Assembly (NCBI RefSeq): GCF_000835495.1
Contig: NW_015622543.1
Span: 5,816,619-5,880,618, forward strand
DNA: 64,000 nt
Source: Cladophialophora immunda
Lineage: Eukaryota > Ascomycota > Eurotiomycetes > Chaetothyriales > Herpotrichiellaceae
Reading direction: 5' to 3'
Below the pieces are notes generated by a model, which searched no databases, was not told where the DNA came from, and saw only the letters and a list, made by a program, of their open reading frames with translations. This document shows, in pieces, positions 1 through 11,536 of the stretch; the stretch's first letter is position 1; each line of letters starts with the position of its first letter. The translations under genes and the position numbers were made by a program.

Positions 1-60
1 GCGTCTTCCCCGAAAGACACGATATTCTCGGCTTACATTTTGCTGTAACGCAAAGACAGC

Positions 61-604
61 ATGACCAACCCGACTGTCACCTATGGCCGTGGTGGCGCTG
101 GTCAGTACCATGCTCCAGCAATTAGCAGTGGGATTTTGCGAGCCAATCTCCTCTGACATGTGCATCAGGCAACGTCACCACCAAAAATAGCCAGTCGCCT
201 GCTCTCGAGCCTCAGACCACTCCTTCGTTGAAATCTAAGACGTATACCACCGGGCGAGGCGGAACTGGCAACATGGCCAAGAACGACTTTGACCACCCAG
301 AGGAAGCCCGCCGTGCTCAGGATGTCGATGTTCCCGCAATTACAATTCCAGAGGGTGTCCACCACACCGGCAGAGGTATGCGCGACCAAAGTTAAAACAC
401 TGAATGGAACTGTGGAAAGCTGAAATCTGATCTACAGGTGGTGCAGCCAACCTATACAAGCCCACCGAAAATGAACAGCGTGAGGCTCGAGCACACAATG
501 AGAAAGTGCGGTCCGAATCCTTCAACAAAGAACGAAGCACCATCCGTTCACTAGCGGACAAGACAAAGGAGACCCTAACCGGCAAGCATCACGCCGACAA
601 GTGA
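61..604 (+). CDS. DUF3602 (PAR motif) small protein
   Basis: Three exons, 61..100, 169..375 and 438..604, give 137 aa. The first splice (donor GTCAGT) rebuilds the sequence GRGGAGN, and two further glycine motifs follow: GRGGTGN near residue 43 and GRGGAAN across the second splice. These repeated GRGG(A/T)GN motifs define the fungal DUF3602 family. The remainder is hydrophilic, with a charged C-terminal third (ENEQREARAHNEK) that is probably disordered or helical. The molecular function of DUF3602 proteins is not established; stress or plant-response annotations are loose. No signal peptide or membrane segment is visible. The start at 61 is the first ATG before the first motif. The next gene is more than 3 kb downstream. 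The splice model is inferred but restores all three motifs in one frame. Confidence 0.8.
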
Positions 605-2138
605 ACAAAGAGGAACGAGAAGCCCCAACATTGCGCCCCGTTGAGATAAGAATTTTAGTTCATTAATTACAGCATCCGGACGGATTCGTTGTGCTCTGGC
701 CTGGTGGGCATGGACGGTCATTCGGAACCGCTTTGCTGGCTGTGATGAGCAGTTTGAGGATGTGTCCTTGGACTTCCCCGTCCACTGGGTCCGTACTCGG
801 TATGCAGATAGACGAAGCCAGGGCTACGCCACGAAGCGGAAGGTTGAATTCCGCACCAATATTGATCGATTCAAACTTCGGTAATGGTCCTGTAAGGGCG
901 TGTGCAAGGAGAACGAACTCTGGAAGGCATTCGCCACTGGAGAAGCAGGTCTCAACTTAAGCGTCCCTCGGCGCCTTACTACTCCTTAGCTGTTCAACGA
1001 GGAAAAGTTGGGAGGGGGGTGTTGGTGGGTGCAGAGTGGAGTGTCAGTAGACGAAGATAGCGGCGAGCTGCACATGCCAACGAGGGCAATGGAATAGCGC
1101 GCACGAATTCTTTGGTTACACAGCGCCAAATGTCGGAGCAGCCATGTCAATCTCGTGGCCCTTTTTCCTGCACGGCACTCTGACGCTTGATCCAGGCCGC
1201 ACAACAGGCGACCCGAAAAACGCAGAGTGACGTGTCACACAGCCCATCAGCCACTGACCTCATACCAAGCAAGAATTGGGGCAACATATTAGGACAAGAG
1301 CAATGTTGCGAACAACATCTAGAAAAGGTATGGAAGCGTTGTTGACAGTGGCTCGCATTGGCAGCAAGCCACGGCTGGCGGTGGTGGAGCTAGGGATTTT
1401 TGGTTTTTCTTGTCGTTTTCTCCATCCTGTCAAGTTTTCCCTCTGGACTTTTGTGTAAGAAGCAAATACGGGGCTGTAGCTTTGAGGGGGATGAATTAGT
1501 AGGTAGGGACTAAAGTGCGGCAGATGCGCAGGATCGACGACTTGGTGCTTTTGCCGCGAGCCCCGAAGGTCAAAGCAACTGAAGAGGGGGGGAGCGGAGG
1601 GGGGAGCTGGTGCTGGAGGGGTGCTTGAGACTTCAGAACAGAGGGCAAGCTGTCAGAGAGCAAGGTGCATACCAGCTTGGGACTATACGACCCAGTACTC
1701 GGACCTTAGGTACCTACTGTATCTACCCAGGGTCCCAGGTACCTAGAGGAATTCAGGCAAGAATACGAGAAGGGCGCCACAGCTACCGACAACCCCCAGC
1801 GAGCTCTCCCCCCCTCCAGCAGCACCACCCCGAAAAAGGAAGCAGGGTTCCGGTGCTCGTAGCGGGCGGTAGATCATGCCAGGGGCGGTGGATAACCCCT
1901 ACTCCCTGCCTAGGGGCCAGCTACTGTAGCTACCTGCAGCCAGCTGCTAGGTTAGACCTGTCGGATGCGCACCCGCCTGCTTTGTTGGGAGGCCCCAGGC
2001 TATTCGCTGTAGGTGTGCCGTCAAAACGTTGAAACAAGTTCTTCTCAGGCTTCAGGCGATAGGTCGATCTGAGACTGATCCGGCCGCTTGGGCCTGGGTC
2101 GAGCAGTTGGAAATGGGAGGTGGTGTGTGAGAGAAAAA

Positions 2139-2165
2139 TGTGTGTGTGTGTGTGTGTGTGTGTGT
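2139..2165. repeat. (TG)n microsatellite
   Basis: This is an uninterrupted TG dinucleotide run of about 13 units. It is followed by an imperfect tail (TC, then TGTGTG) to about 2174. Spurious Cys-Val or His-Thr open frames on both strands come from this repeat. Confidence 0.9.
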
Positions 2166-3629
2166 CTGTGTGTTGTTTCTTTCCACCCGTCCACTCCTCG
2201 TATTTTTTGCTGGCCATGGCCCATGAGGGGCGCTCGGTGGCCATCGGTGGCCAAAACTCGCGTGTTGAAAGAAACTCTCTGGTGACTGCAACTAAAGGCG
2301 ACCGATCCTCGCCTGACTGTCGCTTTTGCTGCTCCCCCCGGTCCCCCTGCGGCTGCCAGCTCGTCCGAAAGACCGAATGCTTGACCCTTTCTTACTAAAA
2401 ACACAAACCCACCCGTTGGTTCCCCTCCCCTTTGCCTTTCCCTCCAGTTAGTGTCTACCTTAGCCGAAGGAAAGGGACCTGGGGAGGATAGTGTCGAGTG
2501 AGGTTGCGTTCGTGATCTGATCCTCCTGCCTCTTGCTCGCGGGCCTTTTTCTTTTTTGTATATGACTGAGTCCGTCTAGTGCGGTGCAGCCTCCAGGTCT
2601 GTGTTCTCTTCCTGGAAATATATCCATGGTTCAATGGCTGGTGCTCGTCTTGTCTTCATGACTAGAATGTATCCTTGTCTCAAACTCTCACCTTGATCCC
2701 CAACCCGGATTGCCTCTGACCTCTGCCATCTGACCTCTGACCTCTGTATCTAGCAGTTCGGCTACGGATTGCTTAGGATTCTGGGCCTGGTCCGCGGTCG
2801 CGTCGGGTTCTGACTTGACCGCCCTCTTCGACCCTGATTCTGGTTCCTGGTTCAAATCCCTTGACTTCGACTATCGCATGTACCATCAGTAACCGCGGAT
2901 CACCACCTGCACATATCATCGGCATCTGAAATTCTATCACAATTGCGCCATGGCATGAACATTGGCCTCAGCATCTTGTCCAAAGACAAAAGAGAAAACC
3001 TGGTCTTCTGTTGAGCCCCAGAGTCGGTTGTCTATGCCTTGTAACAATCGGCTTGGTTCTTCGATCATCAAGAATTCTCTTATCGGACTTTGGAGAAGCA
3101 AAATCTTATACCAAGACATTCTGAGTCTAGGACTACCACCACGATAACAATACTGCCAGCAAAACCACCTTCATCCCATCCATCTAGCCGCAGTCTCTCC
3201 TCTGGCTGTGCAAACGTCTTCGCTGCGTCAGGCGCTTTCTCTTGTCACCCTGTCTCTCACCTGGTCGTCTCACACCTCAGTCGCATTAGACGGCGGGGTC
3301 CACACGACCAGTCTCGACAATATCTGAACTGACTGTCGAGTCAGTGAACCGATATCGTCTGCCGCAGACATCCTCGACACCCGGCTGTGGCCACCAAAAC
3401 CCCCAGACAAGCAGCAGCCTAAGGTCTCGATTTGCTCGTGCTCCACCTCACGTCCCTCGAGGGTCGAGATCTGTGCACCTGAAGCTGCCTCATCCTCCGG
3501 GCCTTTTGTGTCACCTCAACATTTTCGCCTGATCAACGACGCTTCTATCTTTTCGTCCCACCTTGGCTAGACGTCTTGTTTGGGTTCCCAGTCTTTGAGG
3601 TACCTGGTTGAGTGTTTAGTGCTCGGGGA

Positions 3630-3722
3630 ATGAGTCGGGTGTTAGAGTTTTCGAAGTTTGAGACTGTTTTCTTAAGTCGAGGACCTGGAGGGCTTGACAG
3701 TTCAGCTGCCGTTGGCTGCTAG
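3630..3722 (+). promoter_or_regulatory. Upstream ORF in velB leader
   Basis: An ATG at 3630 opens a 30-codon frame ending at TAG 3720-3722, some 190 nt before the velB start. A second upstream ATG at 3858 opens a frame running to 4040 that overlaps the velB start in another frame. If the transcript starts upstream of 3630, as the long pyrimidine-rich leader suggests, both would limit scanning to the main ATG. Transcript start and leader splicing are unknown. Confidence 0.4.
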
Positions 3723-3910
3723 AGTTTGAGTTCGCTTGAGCCGCCGTCGCTCCTGTCTTTACTGGAATACCGCTGTTGTTTTGGAAGGATCGCCTTGGAC
3801 AGAACCACCCTGACACACGAGAACCTCTTTTCCACTATTTGGGGTTTGCAGATATATATGTGTCTCCCGATTCACCATTACTGGCATCGTTCAACAGCTT
3901 TCTTTCGAAC

Positions 3911-5404
3911 ATGTATCCGACAGATCAGCATCAGTTTGCTCCCCCAAGAGCTCATGCTCATCCTATCCAGCATCCCCATCCGACTCCTGCTCCTCTGCAA
4001 ATACCACCGATGGCACCCTATTCTCCCTACCACTCGGTAAATCAGATGGCGTCAAGTAACAAAATCCCTCTGTCCCATAATAGCATGAATGCCGTGGCGA
4101 ACAACAACAGCAATGGCGGCGGCAGCAACATGCCGCCAGCAAGTCCCAGCCATAGTAGCACGACAGAGGATGAATCGTTCTACGGCCTACCAGAAATTCC
4201 ACCAATCTCCAGGATCTGGGGGAAATATGGCTTCGCGGTAGAAGTCATTCAACAACCCAAACGTGCTCGTATGTGTGGGTTTGGCGACAAGGTAACGATC
4301 ACGTTCCTGTCATTGTATTAATTCAAGTGGAAGCTGAGCTCTCTTCCCCCTTTTGCAGGATCGCCGTCCTATCACACCGCCTCTTATTGTCAAACTCCAC
4401 ATCTTTGATCCGGAGACGCATCAAGAGATTGATTATGGGTGAGTGGCTCGACGATGCCTTCTCTATATGCTTGCTGACCAAAGGACAGCAAAGTCGTGGA
4501 TCTGTCAAAGTTTATCCTCGGCGTTGATTTGTGGGATGTGCACGGCCAACACGAAGACAACTGTGTCAGAAATAACACAACATCTCCCTCGATCTCGTCC
4601 ACTATCACCACTCCTTACCCTCCAATGACCGCGGGCGGTCTGCGCTCGTCGCAGCAACTTCGCCCCTTTGACGTTACAAATCTCCCCAGTTGGCGTGGAG
4701 CTAGAGATCCCGGATCCTCGTCCACACCAACGAGTGTGCCCACGTCTGCCTCGTCTACCTACAACAACGATTCCTTCGACCAACGTAGTGCATCCTACCC
4801 ATACAACAACGAGATGCATTATAATGGTCACCAACAAAATGGCTACGATACCCCTTTACATCACCGAACCTCCCCTCATGAACCAATCCCTTCGTCAGCT
4901 CCGCCGCTGCGTTCCGCTCGATCCTCGCAAGATCTGGGACATTTAAACCCAGTCAGGGGCGAACCTTCAAAGAACCTCATCGGTCAGTGCCATACTAGTG
5001 TCCAAAGGCTGGACGATGAGAATAAAGAGGTAGGACTTTACTTCATCTTCCAGGACTTGAGCGTTCGGACGGAGGGCTGGTTTCGATTAAAGTGTACGCT
5101 GTTTTGCTTGGCAAGGCTCATCATGGACGATGACGAGGACACCGACCCTACGTCGAACGAGCTTTATCGGGAAGCACCCTGCCTGGCCTCGACATTTACC
5201 CTGCCATTCAAGGTCTTCAGTGCGAAAAAGTTCCCTGGAGTGGTGGAAACTACGCATCTGAGTCGGATTTTCGCGGACCAAGGGATCAAAATACCCATTC
5301 GGAGAGATGGACAAAAAGGAAAGAAAAGGAGTGAAGATGATGGCGATGGCGCAAACGGAAATGGTGAATACGAAGGAGAAGATGGATCTGAGGAGCTGGT
5401 GTAG
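3911..5404 (+). CDS. velB: Velvet regulator, VelB type
   Basis: Exons 3911..4291, 4359..4438 and 4489..5404 give 458 aa. The first velvet block starts near residue 105 (VEVIQQPKRARMCGFGDKD, spanning intron 1, then RRPITPP) and continues to VDLWDVHGQHE. A Ser/Pro/Gln/Asn-rich insertion follows, then the second block (NLIGQ, FIFQDLSVRTEGWFRLK, FSAKKFPGV, QGIKIPIRRDG). The long insert between the halves and the RxxGFGDKDRRPITPP signature are typical of VelB rather than VeA or VosA. In aspergilli VelB dimerises with VeA or VosA and controls development, light response and secondary metabolism in the nucleus. The N-terminus (about 100 aa, His/Pro/Asn-rich) and C-terminus (KGKKRSEDDGDGANG) look disordered. 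The start is the first in-frame ATG. The second block is divergent (CTLFCLARLIMDDDEDTD), so a VelB-like paralogue cannot be excluded. Confidence 0.85.
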
Positions 5405-6072
5405 GACAGCAGTACTCCTCAGTACAGCGACAGTCAACCGGATCGGGCTGACACTTGAGTGCGATACAAGATGGATCGCAGTGAGAAAGAACCAGGGAAG
5501 CAAAGGCCGGGGGGAGGACTTTGGGGGAAAAGAATACCTTTGTTATCAGCCAGCGGCGTATATTGCCGGGCCGTTTTTGGGAGGCTCTTTATGATTCAAC
5601 CAAAATGGTGCATAGCGTTCATGCGGCCGGGTTATTGCACAACATATTTCACTATCCGAGCTGCAGGAATAGATCGTCTCTGTTCGGTAACCATGTAAAG
5701 GTCTCATGACACTTGTCGTGCATAGCTGTATAGATGGATGTTGTTCTGTTGCGGGACATGTGATGTGCAAGTGTCAGCCTTGTGGTCCTCACCAATCGGC
5801 ATGCGTATTGCGGCTACTTGGTACAGCGACATTTGGCCCTGCGAACCTCCGCAGAACCGCTTCGTGTATGCTCCCCACGCACCCGGGCATTCTCGCCTTC
5901 AATAATGATACCACTTTGTTATAACCCCACTGCGTCCTGACCAACACTTTCGTCACGGCCGACTGCGTTGACGCATTCATTGCTTCTACAGAGATGGGCC
6001 TTCAAGAGAGGTGAAATACCAGGGATCGGGAGCTGTACATCACCTCTCCACCACGCACCTAGAACGAGCTTC
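5405..6072. other. Intergenic, velB to RCY1
   Basis: This 0.7-kb stretch would hold the velB 3' untranslated region and the promoter of the next gene. I see no motif-bearing ORF, tRNA or repeat in it. Confidence 0.5.
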
Positions 6073-8955
6073 ATGATGTCGAAGCCAAAGAAGCCGGCAG
6101 CACTGAACAAGGTGCCACGGAGAGATCCTTTGGCTTCCTTGAAGATGGCCGACATGTTGATATCCAAACCGACTCTTCCAGCAGGTGCACTCCCTTCCCC
6201 TTCTCAGTTCGCCCTCGGTGTAGGCTAAACTATTCTAGAGGTTCTGGTCACGGTGGTCGACCACCTGGCGGTACCTGATCTACTTCGATTCGCTCGAGTG
6301 TCGCGCCGTATGCATGAGATGATATATGACGATGCAAGATGGGTCAAACGACTGAGAATGATGGGATGTTGGAATGATACTGAAGCGAGGAGAAGAGCAG
6401 AGCCTCCAAAAACACCAACCACTCCAGGTCAAAGGCGTACAACATTGGATCGCAACGTGGTGAATGGGAAGGGAAGACCAGAAGTTTTGTTTGACATGGA
6501 TGCGTCCCCAGTCATTCAATCCCGTCAAACAAACCTCCTTTCACCCTTGCGGCTTCGGTCGGCTGAAGCGGATGGGTTTGACGTGGCTGAGATTTCGAGC
6601 CCGCGGACTCCTGCCTCTACAGGAGTAGCTGTCGACCACGATGCGCCTTTGTCGGCATTCTCGAAGGTCAAATCCATTCGAGGTCGGGCCAGACAGGAGT
6701 ATGGCAAGATCTACAAACTTCTAGCCCCATACCATAACGATCTGCTCTCTGCTTCCAATCCGATGCACAGCCGTATATTCAAGGATTTCTCTCTCCCGGA
6801 TCAGCAAGCTCAACTACTAACAAACGTTCGGATCTTCTCTGCCAGCGATTTCTCGCCTGGCTCGGGCGAGAGGGGCCGACAGATCTCGGAAGCCGTTGCT
6901 ATGTTCGACACCGCAGCTCTGTTGGAGTTTCGGAAAGGGTACGAGTTCAAGGATATACAAGGGCGAATGCGCCAGTACGCAAGGGTCATGCATATTCTCA
7001 ATGGTGGGAAGAGCGGTGTCGACCTCTTCTTGCATGACAACAACATGATCAACCAAAGAGCAGAACTCGGCTCCGTGACAGATTGCATTGACTACTCTCT
7101 AGGTTATGGCCAACTGTCCTTGGAAAGGGTTCAAGCATATTTCGAACGATTAGGCAATGCCTTCGTGCAGGAAAATGGCATTGTTCAAGCTGTATTTCCG
7201 AATGCGCAAGAGGTCTCCCTTCTTCTCCTTGAAGAGGTCGCCAAGGAGATCCTCTCGCCCTTTCTATCTGCACTGTTCGAAGATGCTCGGACTCGGGGAA
7301 CGTCCATATATCTCCGAATCATATCGGGAACGTTCCAGGCGACCAGACAGTTTATTGAAAATGTGGCCCTGCCCGAGGACGTTGATGAATCCATTATAGC
7401 GCGATGCAATGCCATTGGAACCGAGATCTTTGCACCTCATCTCGAGCCCTATCTCGCTGAAGAATTAGCTTTCTTTCGCCACAAAGCAGATTCGGAAGTC
7501 GAGCAATGGGATCGCGCTTTGTCTGAACAAGCCGCCTCGACGGAGAGCTTTCTCATGTCTAATGTGAACCGGCACGCCGATAAGAAGGACTTCATGACAT
7601 CGTTCAAGCAAGTGCTCATGATGCCGGTCAATATTCTGCCCGTCTTCACCGGCTCGTCCGCCAACAAGGCCGTTCCCAAGCACCTCGATGGCGATGTTGC
7701 TCCCTCGTCGAGACCTGCCACTCCCAACCAGTTCGGTCCTCGAGCCACGACACCGGCCTTACCATCTGAGGCCCCGACCAATGAACTCGCTGCTAAAGCT
7801 GCTCTAATGAACTCCAAGCTAGAGAACATCCGATCACTGTTCTCTATTGAAGTTGCTCTCAACCTCGTCCATGCCGCCAAGGCTTCGCTAGACCGTGCCG
7901 CACAATTCATCGCGCTGGGGGGTGAAGCCGGCAAAACTGCTCGCGCACAATGTTCTGCCATCTTCATCTTGCTCGTACAAACTGTGGGGATCCGTCACGT
8001 CAAGACCGGCTTTGACAAGGCCATTGACCATCTGTCGCATTACTCGGCGCGCGAGACGAATACCAACTCCGAAGGTGACTCGTCCACAGCCGTCCAAGTC
8101 GCGCCCCTCGCGACTTTTCTTGAGCTCGTCAACGTGGGTGACCTCATCCAGCAAATGCTCGACGTTTTCTATGAGTCGGAGTTAGTGCGCCTGCGTATTT
8201 CCAATCGGGACGATTTTCTGGACGTCAATGTGAAAGAGAAGCGCAAGTTCGAAGCTATGCTCGATGAAAGCGTCGCTGCCGGTTTGGGAAAAGGCATTGA
8301 CGTGCTGATGGATGAAGTCGAGTACATCTGTGCCACTACTCAGTTGGCCACCGATTTCTATCCGGAATTGGCCTTCCAAGATGCCAATGCGACGCATCAC
8401 GCAAGCACAATGACCTCGATATTGAACGGTGGCACGAGCAGACCATCCAGTATAGCGAGTACAATGCCCGTGATGGACTTTTCGGGCAAGCCCACGGCAA
8501 CGGCATCGCGCGTGATCAAGCTTGTCGCCCACCATACAGGCATGCTCACAGGGGCGACCGAAAAGACTCTCCTGGACGTCTTCACGACAGAAGTTGGGCT
8601 ACGGCTCTTTACCGCGCTGACGAAACACATCAAACGCCAGCGAATCTCGTGCGCGGGCTCCCTGAACTTGCTGAGCGACCTTACCGCATACTCACAGTTC
8701 ATCGCCACGTTCAAGAATCCGGACTTGAACAGTTACTTCACAGCCCTAAGGTCATTGGCGCAGATATACCTGATACAAGGCACCAGTGACAGGGACGTAA
8801 GAGAAATGAGCACGATTATCGCGGACCAAGAGAGGTATAAGGGTGTCTTTACTGTTGAGGAGGTCGTGGAGTTTGCAGAGAGGAGGAGCGATTGGTTATC
8901 GCTGAGAGCGAGAGTGGAGGGCAAGGTGAAAGGGGATGGCTGCATCGTCATGTAG
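6073..8955 (+). CDS. rcy1: F-box/exocyst-like recyclin (Rcy1 family)
   Basis: Exons 6073..6184 and 6239..8955 give 942 aa. Splicing the 54-nt intron joins the F-box: LPAEVLVTVVDHLAVPDLL then RFARVSRRMHEM, residues about 36-75. A variable linker follows (about 80-160), then a long helical region related to exocyst Sec10 (from GRARQEYGKIYKLLAPYHN to near the C-terminus). This order matches yeast Rcy1 and fission yeast Pof6, which bind Skp1 and act in endosome-to-plasma-membrane recycling and polarised secretion. The protein ends in Cys-Ile-Val-Met, a CaaX box like that of yeast Rcy1, so prenylation and endosomal or bud-site membrane anchoring are likely. The start at 6073 (or 6076) is the ATG pair nearest the F-box. 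A further in-frame codon upstream is not needed. Confidence 0.88.
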
Positions 8956-9174
8956 GTTGAAGTTTGGGCGCCGTTAGCGATTCTGTTTCAATCTATCGAG
9001 ACCTCCGACCTGCTCTTGAGGTGCGTCCCACGGGCTCCTGTGCCGACGTCTCTCGTTGTCGCCCTGTACGGCTCCCGTACTATCAGAACAGCTCCCACCT
9101 TTGCCGTAACGTCTTCCCCCTCGCTCATCCCCTACCACGGGCCCTCAAGCAAGACGATTGTCTCAGGATCCCAC

Positions 9175-10107
9175 TTACAACTCAAATTCTTCCTCGTCTT
9201 CCATTTCCTCGACAAACCCACTTTCCTGGCCCCCAGCCCAATCGTTGCCCTGAAACTGCCCACTGATCTGAGCACTCATCATCTCCCTGACGACCTCCTC
9301 CCACTCGATCCACGGTGGCACTTGCTCAAACAGTCGCGCAACCCAGGCCCTGCCTTGCATCATCTTCAGCTGCAGGAACAGTCGGCGTCGGTTATGCCCT
9401 GCCAGATCCACATAAATTTTCTCCAGTTCAGGCGGGGTGGGAGATTGTGGCGTCACTTGCTCCGAGCATGGGCGGTGGGCCTTTTCTCGCTCGTCTTCTT
9501 CGTGCAAACGCCAGAAATTTATCCACAGCGGGTCGACGGACACGTATTCACCCTCAAGGAGGTCCAGCCAGTTGATTTGCTTGAGGGCATTGGCGATGGT
9601 TTCGTCGAGCGCGACGGCCCAGGCGATCCACGCGTATTGATTGTCAATGATGTCCTGTGACATCGCAGAGAAGGGAAATGTGCCCTGCACGAGCAGGTTG
9701 CCTCGATGGAGCAGCTCCGGGAGGACAGAGTTCTTGAGACAGCTGAGGTAGAGGATTTGTGCCATGACGCTTCTTCTGTGCAAGCGAGAGTTCTCTCGCG
9801 CGGCCGTCGACAGGTTTTTCCATGTGTCCTCGTCGGAAAACATGGCGAGGATGGATTCCTTGGGGATCTTTGTCGCGTTGGGGTTCATGAACTCGTTGGT
9901 GACTGTTGACAGGTCCTGCTCTTCGACGGTCGCAGGAGCCACAAGGGGAGGCATCATGGTCCCATCTTTCTTGCGCGACGTCTTCCCTGGGGCAGATTGC
10001 TCCGATGATGGAGTCTCCCCTTTGTCCAGGCGCTCTCTGTCCAAATGTCGCGGTCTGTCTTGAGTCAAAGGCCCGCAATCCGAGGAGCTGGAGGTGTTTT
10101 TATCCAT
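9175..10107 (-). CDS. Hypothetical acidic protein
   Basis: A single-exon frame of 310 aa starts at the ATG at 10107. Residues 1-75 are low-complexity and charged, probably disordered. From about residue 80 there is a folded-looking helical region rich in Trp and Leu (DEDTWKNLSTAARENS, WIAWAVALDETIANAL, WLDLLEGEYVSVDPLWINF, WVARLFEQVPPWIEWEEVV). The last 20 residues are strongly acidic (EEMEDEEEFEL). No signal peptide, membrane helix or catalytic motif is visible. I do not recognise the family. The codon pattern, length and continuous frame favour a real gene, transcribed convergently with the recyclin 219 bp away. A short upstream exon cannot be excluded. Confidence 0.65.
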   Translation of the reverse strand: MDKNTSSSSDCGPLTQDRPRHLDRERLDKGETPSSEQSAPGKTSRKKDGTMMPPLVAPATVEEQDLSTVTNEFMNPNATKIPKESILAMFSDEDTWKNLSTAARENSRLHRRSVMAQILYLSCLKNSVLPELLHRGNLLVQGTFPFSAMSQDIIDNQYAWIAWAVALDETIANALKQINWLDLLEGEYVSVDPLWINFWRLHEEDEREKAHRPCSEQVTPQSPTPPELEKIYVDLAGHNRRRLFLQLKMMQGRAWVARLFEQVPPWIEWEEVVREMMSAQISGQFQGNDWAGGQESGFVEEMEDEEEFEL

Positions 10108-11536
10108 GTCGCCTGGTGCCAAATCAGCCGCAACTGCAGGTTGATTGTCAGTATCTCGTTTCGATCATTCTGCCACTTTCTCACACATACGGGCTTGCGC
10201 TATCGTTTCCTGCTCTACAGCCATTTGCTGACTGTCGACTGATGACTTCAAGAGCTTTGTTAAGGGATTATTCCATGACGACAAGACGTGAAATCCAGGT
10301 TCGAAGTCGATCGATATGGGACAAGCGGGCAGCACAAGAGAAGGTGGGCGGGCTTGTTCAAAGGAAACGATGACAATATCTGAGTCTTGACCTTCGAAGA
10401 CAGCAGATGTGTCAATTGAGGAACAGGTGAGTGGGAAAAAGAGACGAGACAAGTTTTTCCTCTCTCTCTCTGTTGGCGTGGGTATATAAACAAAGACATG
10501 TCATTCAGTTTGCTATCGCTGTCGGACCCGGGAGCTTGCAGGGCGATAGCGATATCGACATCTCGGGAGTCCTTCCAGAGAACAGACAATCTTCTTCCCC
10601 GTCTCCTTCGCCTTTTCTTTGTTCTTCTTCCTACCTGAAGCATTGTGTCCCATCATTTTTGCTGTAACAGCCCGGGAAGGAGCTGGTCCGTCTTGACTTG
10701 GTAGGCTCCTGCTCTTCGACTTTCTCCCGAGACATTCTCCAGATGTAGGTGAGCAGAAGACAGCACCCACCTCGCCACCCACAAGCTCATTGTCATGGCC
10801 GTCATCCTGAGAGTATGTATGTACGACAAACTCGAGACAGCGATGGAAGTTTCAGACACGAATCTATTAATATTGGAGGCTCCGGGCATCGGCCGTTTGG
10901 CGCTCCGCTCAGTGCAGTCCCCGGGGCTAGCGACACCTCCACATGGGCGACTAGGGGTGCCCAGGGCTGCATCTCGGTGGCAGGGTCCTTGGGTCTCTGG
11001 GCCCCTGGAGCTGCTAAACGCGCCTATCGGCTCGCTGGGAGGCTGGTAAAGCACCGGATGACGTCGCCGCTGACCACCGATCAATGCCACGCCATTCACC
11101 ACCACCACAGCTTCCATCACCACCACCTGCTCTCCAAACACGCCTTACCCGAGCGGCACTCCTGCGAGGAATCAAGGTGACTCCGCCTCATCAATTACAT
11201 ATACATCCTTCCTGCCTTGCGCTGTCTCAAATATGGCCTGTCTTATTGTGTTCCTGGGCTCTTGATTTTGTCCTAACGCCGTGTCTTTGTTTTTTGCATC
11301 TGCTTCGACCTCTCTCGTTTCGTCTATCGTTCAGCCTTCGAGCATATACCGAGTCCAGCAAATCTAAAAGACCAACATCACCAAGCGCCGAGCATACTGA
11401 ACATACTCTGCGTCGCCACAGCATGTTTTTATAGAAAGAGCTCACACTGCATCGCATAAGAAAGAGATCTAGAAAAAGGCGGAGAAGAAAGCAGGAATTC
11501 TTCTGCATAAACAAAACCACCCGCAGTCTTCCTATC
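10108..11536. other. Divergent intergenic region
   Basis: This 1.4-kb region separates the minus-strand hypothetical gene from the plus-strand CAP gene and should carry both promoters. A TATATAAA box lies at about 10483-10490 on the plus strand, but the only ATG close downstream opens a frame of about 55 codons with no recognisable motif. CT-rich runs occur around 10459-10472 and 11310-11340. No RNA gene was seen. Confidence 0.5.

Larger units (their letters stand above)
605..3910. other. Long intergenic region / velB upstream region
   Basis: I see no convincing coding gene in these 3.3 kb. It holds GC-rich sequence with KpnI-like palindromes (GGTACC-containing, about 1708-1745), a G-rich run near 1586-1618, a (TG)n microsatellite (2139-2165), a short CTCTGAC repeat near 2712-2748 and pyrimidine-rich stretches from about 3170 to 3560 that look like the promoter and leader of velB. 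Open frames here lack codon patterns, motifs or ATG starts that would support a gene. Confidence 0.6.

Noticed and set aside
1586..1621. G-rich run considered as a G-quadruplex
   Set aside because: The runs do not give four separated G3 tracts with short loops; support is weak.
1610..2404. Several overlapping frames around the TG repeat on both strands
   Set aside because: They encode repeat-derived Cys-Val or His-Thr runs and low-complexity sequence with no gene support.
2835..2870. GGTTCAAATCC, similar to a tRNA B box
   Set aside because: The flanking bases do not pair as a T arm and no A box or acceptor stem is present upstream, so no tRNA is called.
9016..9660. Plus-strand open frame overlapping the acidic hypothetical gene
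   Set aside because: It overlaps a frame with better coding character on the other strand and has no recognisable motif.
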